From the NCBI RefSeq assembly GCF_007115095.1, contig NZ_SULH01000003.1:1-64000 (forward strand): 64,000 nt of DNA. Reading direction: 5' to 3'. Source of the stretch: Levilactobacillus enshiensis. Lineage in GTDB: Bacteria > Bacillota > Bacilli > Lactobacillales > Lactobacillaceae. The position numbers and the translations under genes are program-made. A model generated the notes under the pieces. It made no database searches, was not told where the DNA came from, and saw only the letters and a list, made by a program, of their open reading frames with translations. Of the stretch, positions 48,843 through 58,300 are shown in pieces (positions within the stretch are counted from its first letter, which is position 1; each line of letters opens with the position of its first letter).

Positions 48843-49320
48843 AAGCTACCACGACATGTGTACCGAAAACCAGTGGCGGCCAATTGTTCGTTCGCAGACA
48901 GAGCCAACCCAGTCAAACCTCGAGGATTGTCGTTGTTTCGTTCCAATTTATCATATAGTCCTCCAATAAGTTGGATAGCCTGCTATATTCTCGACATGCT
49001 ATTTTAGGGGAAACCATGGCCTGAAACTTGCGAATTCTTCGCCTGCCATCCACAATCAAAAGCACAACCCGACTGCTAACTTTTGCTGAACCTAATTGTC
49101 AGCTCGAGTGACCCCGTGTGCTTCTTTCATTTGGCAACGCATTGCCATCACCTACAACCCTGTGGATTTCTCGAGGTAAAAATTTCTGTCAGTCCTAACC
49201 GTTCAAAGTGGTATTCTAGAAGTAAAGAACATCGTACCCTGACTGGCCTTATTTCTCGGTAAATCACGCGATCCACCACCGCTTCCAGTCAGTGTGCGAT
49301 CAGCAATTGGGAGGACACTT
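48843..49320. other. intergenic region before GNAT gene
   Basis: This 478-bp gap has no gene I can support. A TATTCT at about 49212 may be the -10 box of the acetyltransferase. Base composition is typical of the window. Confidence 0.4.
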
Positions 49321-49845
49321 ATGAGTTTAATTTATATCAGACGGGCGACCCGGGCCGACTTACCGGCCATCATGCCCATTATCGCAAACGCCAAGGCTTT
49401 GTTGAAAGCTGATGGCAGTCCCCAGTGGCAGGACGGTTACCCGGATGAAGCCGGTATTACGCGAGACATTGACGCCCAGCAAAGCTGGTTGTTAATGATC
49501 GACGGCCACGTAGCGGGCACGGCGGCACAGGTGATTGCGGATGACCCGAACTACCACGAAATTGCCGGTGACGGTTGGGCCAACACCACGGATCCCTATG
49601 CCACGATTCACCGTATCGCCCTGAGCGCGGACTACGCGGGCCAACATCTTAGCCACTACTTCTTCTCCAACCTGATCAGCATGGCGTACCACGATGGCAT
49701 CCGGAATTTCCGTATCGATACGCACAACATGAACCAGCGGATGCAGGCCATCGCCACCAGTCTGGGCTATCAGTTCCGGGGAATCGTCCACGTCGACGAG
49801 CCCGGTGACAATGCCCGGCGCGCCTACGAATTACATTTGGACTAA
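49321..49845 (+). CDS. GNAT acetyltransferase
   Basis: A 174-residue acetyltransferase. It begins MSLIYIRRATRADLPAIMPI, a common GNAT start, and has the CoA-binding stretch RIALSADYAGQHLSHYFFSN near residue 98. Strand 5 is NFRIDTHNMNQRMQ. The start at 49321 is set by GGGAGG; the frame from 49294 adds nine residues without a ribosome site. Substrate unknown. A terminator follows at 49874. Confidence 0.82.
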   Translation: MSLIYIRRATRADLPAIMPIIANAKALLKADGSPQWQDGYPDEAGITRDIDAQQSWLLMIDGHVAGTAAQVIADDPNYHEIAGDGWANTTDPYATIHRIALSADYAGQHLSHYFFSNLISMAYHDGIRNFRIDTHNMNQRMQAIATSLGYQFRGIVHVDEPGDNARRAYELHLD

Positions 49846-49873
49846 TCCGGCTTTCACGATTACTACGATTGTG

Positions 49874-49911
49874 AAAAAAGCAAGACCCTGCTGCAGGAAG
49901 TCTTGCTTTTT
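49874..49911. terminator. terminator behind GNAT gene
   Basis: AAAAAGCAAGAC pairs with GTCTTGCTTTTT. Confidence 0.8.
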
Positions 49912-50131
49912 AGTATTACTATTTTTCATAATCTTTCAAAAGTCACTGTATTGGCGAAAACTGGTTTCTTTTATTTTCACTAATCAGGTGAACGGGTAAC
50001 AACTCCCGAACATTGAGGGGCAAAACCCCGAAGGACTAGACGATTATCGCTGTAAATAAATTTGACAATGATGTATAATAATCACTAGTGTTGGTGAAGT
50101 TAACTGACATGGGAAGGGGATCTTATTCTAA

Positions 50132-50788
50132 ATGTATCGTTTCTTTGTTCAACCGCAGATCAACGCGGTAACTCAAAAACTGGCTGGCTATGAACTACTT
50201 TTACGTTCCTATCGCCATGATTACTGGGTAACCCCGACCGACTTTACCGCGGTACCAATGGATCAACAGGTATCGTTGTCCTACCAAGAGATTACGAATA
50301 TCTTGAAGGATCACCAGAACAATCCTGAGATTTCCTTTAACCTAAACCGAGAACAATTCACGAATCGGACGACCATTGGCCACCTGATTCACTTGAAAAA
50401 ATCCATCAAAGATTTAAATTTAATCGTCGAGCTGACCGAAGCACCCACGCTAGAAGAATTACACCGCTACGTGGCGCTCTACAAGGCTTTCGACATTAAA
50501 CTGAGTTTGGACGACGTGGGCACTGACAATGCCTGGTCCCCGGCGATTCAAGATGTGCTGCCCTTCATGGACAACATCAAGTTCGCGATGCAAAACTTTC
50601 GCCTCCAACATCGGCAAGCCGACTTACTCGGCAGCCTGAACACTTGGCGCAAGATTGCGGACATGTATCAACTCGGCTTCACCATTGAAGGTATCGAGGA
50701 TCAAGACGACGTCAAGCTTGCCCAGAAATACAATGCCCAAATGACGCAAGGATACTATTACAGTAAGCCAGTCCCTTATTGCGGCTAG
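50132..50788 (+). CDS. stand-alone EAL-domain protein
   Basis: A 218-residue protein consisting of one EAL domain, the c-di-GMP phosphodiesterase fold. Expected active-site groups are seen: YELLLR (Glu21), FNLN, VELTEAP, LDDVGT, NIKF, TIEGIEDQDD and QGYYYSKP. Key metal ligands therefore appear intact though several flanking residues differ from consensus (ELL for EAL). No sensor or GGDEF domain is fused, and none lies nearby. It may hydrolyse c-di-GMP or act as a receptor. A terminator separates it from the CRISPR array. Confidence 0.82.
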   Translation: MYRFFVQPQINAVTQKLAGYELLLRSYRHDYWVTPTDFTAVPMDQQVSLSYQEITNILKDHQNNPEISFNLNREQFTNRTTIGHLIHLKKSIKDLNLIVELTEAPTLEELHRYVALYKAFDIKLSLDDVGTDNAWSPAIQDVLPFMDNIKFAMQNFRLQHRQADLLGSLNTWRKIADMYQLGFTIEGIEDQDDVKLAQKYNAQMTQGYYYSKPVPYCG

Positions 50789-50807
50789 ATTTGTGGTTAT
50801 ATGAAAA

Positions 50808-50858
50808 GAAGACGGTTTATTCCTAGTGTGTTTAATTTAGGAGTAAATCGTCTTTTTT
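50808..50858 (+). terminator. terminator of the EAL gene
   Basis: AGACGGTTTATTCCTA pairs with TTAGGAGTAAATCGTCT and is followed by a T-run. Confidence 0.8.
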
Positions 50859-50933
50859 GATTACTAACAATAGTCTACTTAGTGACCAGTTAGGATCTAT
50901 ATTGAAACAGTGGGATGCTATTTGGTAGATTGG

Positions 50934-53280
50934 TCTTTGTGCTTTATTGATTTGCTACTAACCTAAAGCGGATTGGGTAGGCTAGCCATTACCATAGTTG
51001 TTCTTGACCTTATTGATTTGCTACTAACCTAAAGCGTTCGTCTAGCAGTTCACGTAGCTCTTTGAGTTCTTGACCTTATTGATTTGCTACTAACCTAAAG
51101 CAGCTATCGACCTTCGCTGTCAAACCAGCGTGTTCTTGACCTTATTGATTTGCTACTAACCTAAAGCTGACAGCACTGCAAAGACGACTAAGCAAGGGTT
51201 CTTGACCTTATTGATTTGCTACTAACCTAAAGCTCATGACTCTCCTTTTGGTGTAACTCAGCAGTTCTTGACCTTATTGATTTGCTACTAACCTAAAGCT
51301 TCCAGTGCGGTATTTCGAGTCCTGATATTGTTCTTGACCTTATTGATTTGCTACTAACCTAAAGCAACGGCATGGATAACAGCTTCTCTTACTAGGTTCT
51401 TGACCTTATTGATTTGCTACTAACCTAAAGCGGCTTCCGCAAAGCCATTCAAATCTTTATGGTTCTTGACCTTATTGATTTGCTACTAACCTAAAGCCCA
51501 CGCAGCGCATGATAGGTGCGTGCCTTAGTTCTTGACCTTATTGATTTGCTACTAACCTAAAGCTCCAAGCCATCGATAATCGCACCTTTCTCGGTTCTTG
51601 ACCTTATTGATTTGCTACTAACCTAAAGCGCGTCCAAATATCAATTGTCGGTTCAATAAGTTCTTGACCTTATTGATTTGCTACTAACCTAAAGCCACCG
51701 CTGTCATTGGTAACGTTACCTTTGAGTTCTTGACCTTATTGATTTGCTACTAACCTAAAGCATGAACAGATTTCGACGTGGGCCGCACTAAGTTCTTGAC
51801 CTTATTGATTTGCTACTAACCTAAAGCTGACAATGACGTGAAGATGACAGAAGCTCAGTTCTTGACCTTATTGATTTGCTACTAACCTAAAGCAACTTAT
51901 AGAGGTGAGGAAATACATTATTTGTTCTTGACCTTATTGATTTGCTACTAACCTAAAGCTATCATGGTTCAATTACAACATGGTCTATGGTTCTTGACCT
52001 TATTGATTTGCTACTAACCTAAAGCCTATGAGGTACGTGTAGAGGATGAGGACGCGTTCTTGACCTTATTGATTTGCTACTAACCTAAAGCAAGATAACC
52101 GGTTAACAGGCGCAATAGTTTGTTCTTGACCTTATTGATTTGCTACTAACCTAAAGCCATCTCCTTATTTGAAGTGTTCACCAATGTGTTCTTGACCTTA
52201 TTGATTTGCTACTAACCTAAAGCATTGTGTGGAAGCAGAAGTTCCGTTCCATTGTTCTTGACCTTATTGATTTGCTACTAACCTAAAGCATTGACTTTGA
52301 AAACGAACTTTACAAGGATGTTCTTGACCTTATTGATTTGCTACTAACCTAAAGCAATAACTCCCAAAAGAGTTTTATCACTATCGTTCTTGACCTTATT
52401 GATTTGCTACTAACCTAAAGCAGTTCTTTAAGGCTAGCTAAGAAAAGAGGTGTTCTTGACCTTATTGATTTGCTACTAACCTAAAGCCTTCGGCCGGCGT
52501 CATTTCACCGGGGAAAAGTTCTTGACCTTATTGATTTGCTACTAACCTAAAGCGCATCGTCTGCATAGCCGTGGATTCCGTAGGTTCTTGACCTTATTGA
52601 TTTGCTACTAACCTAAAGCATCGTAGCTGGCCGGTAACTTGCATCCAGTGTTCTTGACCTTATTGATTTGCTACTAACCTAAAGCGAAGCAGCAGACGTT
52701 CTCCGCTGGTGCGGTGTTCTTGACCTTATTGATTTGCTACTAACCTAAAGCTAGAGGCACCGATGTGGACATGGGTGCCGGGTTCTTGACCTTATTGATT
52801 TGCTACTAACCTAAAGCCAACCATCAATTGCAAACATGTTAAATCTAGTTCTTGACCTTATTGATTTGCTACTAACCTAAAGCGGTTGCCATCAGGCAAG
52901 ACCTCCTTCGCCAGTTCTTGACCTTATTGATTTGCTACTAACCTAAAGCTGAAAAAACTACCCGTGTGGTGCCAACTTGGTTCTTGACCTTATTGATTTG
53001 CTACTAACCTAAAGCTCAAGAGTAGGAGGTAAACAGTTATGACTATGTTCTTGACCTTATTGATTTGCTACTAACCTAAAGCACTAATAGTGAGTGGGTG
53101 TCCGCACCAATAGTTCTTGACCTTATTGATTTGCTACTAACCTAAAGCGGTCTGCCCCGCCAGTTGCCGGCTCAGGATGTTCTTGACCTTATTGATTTGC
53201 TACTAACCTAAAGCTTCTCTTTGAGAGGGATGCCCCGAGTTTTCGTTCTTGACCTTATTGATTTGCTACTAACCTAAAGC
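50934..53280 (-). CRISPR. type II-A CRISPR array, 36 repeats
   Basis: Thirty-six 36-bp repeats alternate with 35 unique spacers. Spacers are 30 bp except one of 31 bp at 53016-53046. On the minus strand each repeat begins GCTTTAGG and ends GTCAAGAAC. The repeat at the left end (50934-50969) is degenerate in its first ten plus-strand bases, so that end is distal. The cas-proximal end at 53280 is next to csn2, and the leader is at most about 35 bp plus the csn2 3' end. Transcription is therefore leftward, as for the cas genes. All other repeats look identical, which suggests recent growth or upkeep. Confidence 0.97.
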
Positions 53281-53315
53281 CGACATTTTCACACTAATAT
53301 CTCATACCGATTTTT
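53281..53315 (-). other. short CRISPR leader region
   Basis: Only 35 bp separate the csn2 stop from the first repeat. On the minus strand the last bases before the repeat read GAAAATGTCG. The integration signal for Cas1-Cas2-Csn2 should be here, and the array promoter must lie here or inside csn2. Confidence 0.5.
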
Positions 53316-53981
53316 CTACCACAGAACAAAATCGTCATCAATGAAGTGATAATCACATTCCTTGAAGTATGATGTTCGCTTAGTAGGTGAAAATTCAATT
53401 AGAAGAAGTGGCAAATCAGCGTTCGCCATAAATCTCACCAACATTTGAAGTTGGCTGCTACTGAGATAATGACTAACATTGGTCAAAACAATTAGCTTAT
53501 GATCATTTAACTCTAAAAGGACCTTGATTAATGTCTCAATTATAGCATAAGCGTCATCGTTTAATTCGGACGTTAACTGGATATTACTGAACTTGATTAA
53601 CTTTGCCAATCCCGGTATTTCTGGCAACTCCAGCGGAACATCCATCAAATAACTATCAGCCAACAATTGAGATAGTAGCCTTCTTAAATCATCTGCCATT
53701 TGAACAACTTGATCTTCTGCTAACAACGTTGTCAACTTTGCCTGCAACTTTTTTTGGAAAAGAACATTCAAGTCCAATGTCAACATCGGATCCCCATACC
53801 ATTTTGAACCCTTACTGAGTTCAATTGTCTCAAAACTATCATTACTTAAATAAACGGTATCTGCTCGATCTTGCAATCCCAAAGTCAAGTCACGATAAAC
53901 CCGCTGGGTCGCCGTATCAATAACTGTGACTCGATTCTTATCGATAGCAAACGGTGGAAAACTATAATAAGTTAAATTCAT
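53316..53981 (-). CDS. csn2: Csn2 adaptation protein
   Basis: A 221-residue Csn2, the ring-forming DNA-end-binding protein of type II-A systems, needed for spacer acquisition with Cas1, Cas2 and Cas9. It begins MNLTYYSFPPFAIDKNRVTV and shows the usual helix-rich middle and the central P-loop-like fold without strong Walker motifs. The length is normal for the short Csn2 type. The start overlaps the cas2 stop (ATGA), so translation is coupled. The array begins 35 bp downstream. Confidence 0.88.
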   Translation of the reverse strand: MNLTYYSFPPFAIDKNRVTVIDTATQRVYRDLTLGLQDRADTVYLSNDSFETIELSKGSKWYGDPMLTLDLNVLFQKKLQAKLTTLLAEDQVVQMADDLRRLLSQLLADSYLMDVPLELPEIPGLAKLIKFSNIQLTSELNDDAYAIIETLIKVLLELNDHKLIVLTNVSHYLSSSQLQMLVRFMANADLPLLLIEFSPTKRTSYFKECDYHFIDDDFVLW

Positions 53982-54298
53982 ATCATAATCGTCCTCTCGG
54001 CAGAATTCAGAATATCTTTATTCGGTTCACCAGAGATGAAGTGCATCGCTTGATATTGTTTTTCGGTCAGCATAACTGACTGTACCAATCCTTTTTTAGG
54101 TGTAATCGCGGCTATCCGTTGCTCAATTGCTCGCGCATTCTGCGAGCTTGGACAAACCCGGACGTAAACTGAGAACTGCATCATAAAAAATCCTTCTTGA
54201 ATCAACGATTTACGAAATCGACGATAGTTACGTCGATCCGTACTGCTTACCATTGGTAAATCAAACATAATCATTAGTCGCATCACTCGATACCTCAT
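53978..54298 (-). CDS. cas2: Cas2 endonuclease subunit
   Basis: A 106-residue Cas2, part of the Cas1-Cas2 integrase. The first strand MRYRVMRLMIMFDLPM carries the conserved aspartate; FRKSLIQEGFFMMQFSVYVR follows, and the end has the beta-strand with SVMLTEKQYQAM. The start at 54298 is chosen because the family begins MRYR-MR; the longer frame from 54406 lies in cas1 and has no family match. The gene overlaps cas1 by 38 bp. Confidence 0.92.
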   Translation of the reverse strand: MRYRVMRLMIMFDLPMVSSTDRRNYRRFRKSLIQEGFFMMQFSVYVRVCPSSQNARAIEQRIAAITPKKGLVQSVMLTEKQYQAMHFISGEPNKDILNSAERTIMI

Positions 54299-55166
54299 TT
54301 GGAAACTCAACCTCGATTCTAACTTGATCTGTTTCACAGTTAAGATAGTGCAAGCACGCCGCAACATAACTATCCATAGCATTTCTAACAATTTCTTTTT
54401 TGCCATTAAAGATAACCTTCAGGTCCAATAATCGTGCCAAGCCTAGCTTCACATCTGGTGTTAAATCCAGTAGCTTTTGCCGTGCCACCCACTGATCAAC
54501 AACTGGTCGAAAGGGTTCCATTAAATCTGAACCCAAGTTAAAAGCATTCCCAGCATTATCATGATGAATCCCAAAACAAGTCATATAACCACGGCTCACA
54601 ATCGAGCGGTCAACTAGCGATAACAATAATGAATAACCATAATTAAGTGCCGCATTTTCTGGAACTAAATCGGAACGAGAAAAATCATCCCCAAATAGCA
54701 ATGGAAAATATTGCCGCGCCACCACCGCTTCTCGATTCGACTCATCATTCAACTCCAGCTTATCCAATTCATCCTTCAGCGTACTGGTTTCAGCCCCTAC
54801 TAGCTGAGCAACCGCAATCTGATTAGTCATTTTACTAGCAACTATTCGCGTCCATAAGTTAGCTTTACGACTTGGGTCCCAATTAACCTGCGAGGTCACC
54901 AACGCCGCCGTTCGTGACCTCGGATAGCACCCGGTCGTTTCACAGATTGGTTGACCATCCCTTCCCGTAAATAAAATCTTAGCATGAACTTCTGCCAATG
55001 CTGCCACCGCAGCAGTAGTGACCACTGCCTGTAGCGCTTGAATTAGAAGAACATCCATGTCTTTAACTGGCACATGTAACCGATCAGAATCTGTCTGAAT
55101 CACTAAATTTCCCGCTGTCAGAGATACTTTTGCGTGCTGGCTGACCATAATTGTTCGCCACCCCAT
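54261..55166 (-). CDS. cas1: Cas1 integrase
   Basis: A 301-residue Cas1, the catalytic subunit of spacer integration. It begins MGWRTIMVSQHAKVSL, the standard type II-A start. Metal ligands expected in Cas1 are seen in NAALNYGYSLLLS (Glu), GIHHDNAGNAFNLGSDLMEP (His and Asp). AGGAGG sits just before the ATG at 55166; the frame from 55199 adds eleven residues ahead of it. It overlaps cas2 and lies 219 bp downstream of cas9, with the antisense tracrRNA gene in the gap. Confidence 0.93.
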   Translation of the reverse strand: MGWRTIMVSQHAKVSLTAGNLVIQTDSDRLHVPVKDMDVLLIQALQAVVTTAAVAALAEVHAKILFTGRDGQPICETTGCYPRSRTAALVTSQVNWDPSRKANLWTRIVASKMTNQIAVAQLVGAETSTLKDELDKLELNDESNREAVVARQYFPLLFGDDFSRSDLVPENAALNYGYSLLLSLVDRSIVSRGYMTCFGIHHDNAGNAFNLGSDLMEPFRPVVDQWVARQKLLDLTPDVKLGLARLLDLKVIFNGKKEIVRNAMDSYVAACLHYLNCETDQVRIEVEFPNEVSSDATNDYV

Positions 55167-55178
55167 CAGTTTTCCTCC

Positions 55179-55207
55179 TTGCGTTGTTCGTTCCAACATG
55201 TTACTCT
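55179..55207 (+). promoter_or_regulatory. candidate tracrRNA promoter
   Basis: TTGCGT, a 17-bp spacer and TACTCT lie about 20 bp before the anti-repeat on the plus strand. Confidence 0.45.
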
Positions 55208-55228
55208 GTAGTTGTCAAATTGCTACGT

Positions 55229-55372
55229 TTGACCTTATTGATTTGCTACTAACTAGTTAAAGTCAAACAAGATGGGCAACACCATCAAGTTTTACATTTT
55301 GAGCTCGTTATCGGGCCATACATATCTTTTCCGAGGTACCTCACTGAAGCCATCAGTAGGGTACCTTTTTAT
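55229..55372 (+). ncRNA. tracrRNA
   Basis: Bases 55229-55253 are identical to 25 bp of the CRISPR repeat and so can pair with crRNA (upper stem). TAAAGT (55258-55263) then pairs with GCTTTA of the repeat (lower stem), with a small bulge between them as in known type II-A duplexes. A nexus-like hairpin GATGG/CCATC follows (about 55271-55286). The 3' end is a terminator with GGTACC and TCACTGA pairing with TCAGTAG and GGTACC, then a T-run. The gene is antisense to the cas operon, between cas9 and cas1. Confidence 0.88.
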
Positions 55373-55384
55373 TATTCTAATGAA

Positions 55385-58300
55385 CTAAATTTCATAAACT
55401 CTTTTGAATAAGCCAGTAGGTGATTCGAAAACGATTTTTGCCCTTTCTGTCAGCTTAAGACCATTTGGAACTTGCAGTTTTCCAAATGGTGTTTTCAATC
55501 CTAAGGGCTTTAAATCACTCATTGTTGCATTTGCATGTAATCCTACTAAAATTCGCTGGATCACCATTTGCTTGTCAATTTGAACCATTTTTCCATGCTC
55601 ATCAAAACCTGCAGATAACGGTAACTTTGCAAATTCTTCTCGACTAGCCACCAATTTTTCTCTAAATTTGTTGACATCATACAGTGGGAAGTATGCCATA
55701 ACTTGCTCACAAATTTGATCAAATACCAGCATCAAGTCATCATCAGTTGCGTCATAGTTCATTAATTTACGCTGTGTCTCAACTGGTAAGTACAATTGCT
55801 GTAAGTTACGGTAGTACGTGTTCGTTCCCAAAGCAAATCCATGCGCCTGCCCTGCCACAGTGTCTTTTATCTTCTGGTGCAAATAAACGTGCGACAACAC
55901 AATGTCAAAATCCGTTGTCTTCCCTGACTTTGTAATGAATTCTGGAAGATAGTGTTGTTTAAGCACAGCCTTTTCTTGTTCTATTCCTTGTTCACGAGCA
56001 ACCCGTAGTTTCGTCAATAAACTAATCGGAACGCCCATAACCTTCAAGTAATCTTGCTTCTTACTATGAACTCGAATAATTGCCAAGTAAGCAATGTTCT
56101 GTCCAGAATAACCACCATAAATAGCAGTCGGTCGATTCTGCTTCGTTGCAATCAGTCGTCTACTTTGATTATCCTTGGCTTTGTAAATAGTTTGGTTAAA
56201 CAGTGCCCCATGGTTTTCAACAACTTCTTGCGTTACTAACAGATGCTTCCAATTCAAAATCTTTAAGAAGTAGCCCACCTCATCATCCCGGTTCCACAAA
56301 ACTTCGCCGGTTGCTTGATCATAAATAATTTGGTTTTCTGACGCCAGATTACCTATCTTTTTCTGGCCAATTAAATCACGAACAAAATTAAAACGCCGTA
56401 AATTCACTTTTGAAATCTGGAATTTTCCGTAGACGAAAAAGCTTTCCAGATTCGAATAACGTTTAAGCAAATATGTTCCAATTCGAGCAGCTAGGAAAGC
56501 ATCGAACGCGTGGTGATAATCGTTTAAATCACGCAACTTGGGTAAGTCCAGTTCCTCTCGCAATTGATGAGAGAGGCCTGCTTTAACTGAAACCAGTTTT
56601 GTCTGCTGAGGATCGTACTGACTACTCAGAATGTCCGTCACTAGCTTGATAATCTGCCGGGTTTCAACCAATTGTCGGTTAATGAAGCCAGTTGTATGCT
56701 TACTGATTTCACTTGGCCGCATGAGCAAGTGCTTTAACTTACGATCACTAACCAAACCTGCTGCGTGCCACATCTCCCACTTGCCACGCATTTTTTCAGC
56801 AAACTTTTCAGAAGCAAACGCATCATTCTTATCTCGATTAATTTTCTGATGAACCAACACCCGATTATCCAGCGAGTCATCTTTGACCAGAGATTGCGGC
56901 AAAATGTGATCAATATCATAACCCGATAAATTATCAATATTTAACTTTTCTCCGGTATACATATCACGGCCGTTCTGAAGAAAGTACAGCATGTATCGGT
57001 CTGTCATTCGTTTCTTAGACTTAATCTGCGTCTGAAGCTCACCAGCTACAGCCGAATCCACAATTTCCTTGGCACGATCTGCATAAAGATTTTCCAGCTG
57101 ACGTTGTCGCTGTTGCGTCCGTCGTGGATTCTGTTCGGCACCACGAGCTGCTTCCAAATAGATCCAGCTGGGAACAACACCGTGATTGGCTGCCTGAATA
57201 TCCTTAACCACAGCCAACACTTGTCGAATCGCTTTCTTATTTTGCGGCGATGTATACAAGTCATTAATCGTGTCAAACACATTTTGCTTGGTCATTCCTA
57301 TAGCATTAATTTTTTCAATCTGTTCTGAAATATCTGACTGATTAACAATTTGCATGAAGTTATTTTGAGATTCCCAGAGTTGTTTCATAACTGACTTCCC
57401 CTGTTCACCCTTAACCCCGTTTAATAACCGAGCTGATAGTCGACCCCAACCACGATACCGCTTGTGACTTAATCGTTCACGCTGAACGTCAGTTAACCAA
57501 TCAATTGCACCTAGCTTTTCGCGGAAGATTTTCTGATCTTCAAAAACGGTCGACCAATTAATGATTTTTTCAAGATCTGCTCGTCTATTGAGATCATCAA
57601 TTTCATCAGGCAAAATGCTCTTGAGATCTTGATAAGTCGTTAACCCACTATTGAATTTTTTAGGATCAGCCAATCCTGAAATCCGGGGTGCCTCCTCCAC
57701 ATCACCACTATTACGTAAATTTTCTTGAAGAAGTTTACGGCTAACTGTCCAATGCGTCTTAAAAAGTTGGTTAAAGAGGCGTTGCTTTTGTTTGATGCTA
57801 AGTTGGTGATTATCAATCCTAACGTTATTCAATTCATTCAAAACCATAAATTTCTGATAGGTTAAGCTCTCTAATGGCAAGACATCTTCACCAATCAAAT
57901 AAGTATCTGTTGTCTTCATTCGTTGAATAAAAGCGTTCGCTGACCCAATCCGATCTACTTTATCTTCAAAGTTCCAGGGCGTGATTTCACTAGAGTCTTT
58001 TTTTGTTTTACGCACCATCCATGCAAATTGTCCCGTCGCCGTTTGAGCTTGTTTTTCCGGTGTAATCATTGGACCTACGTAATAAGGAACTCTGAAACAA
58101 ACTAATTCATCAAGTTTATATGAGTGTGCTCCCCGATGGGACACTACCGGATTTTCTGCTCCTAAGAAGGGGTAATACTGCTTCTGATTATTAATAATTA
58201 AATCTAATTCCTGTTGCTGAATCTGATATGGGATAACTCCATTTTCCTTAGTTCGCTGCTTGGGCATAAAGTTTTCCAAATCAATTTCATGACTGATTTT

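Noticed and set aside
50934..53280. Self-targeting spacers
   Set aside because: By eye no spacer matched other parts of this window; a database search would be needed for anything outside it.
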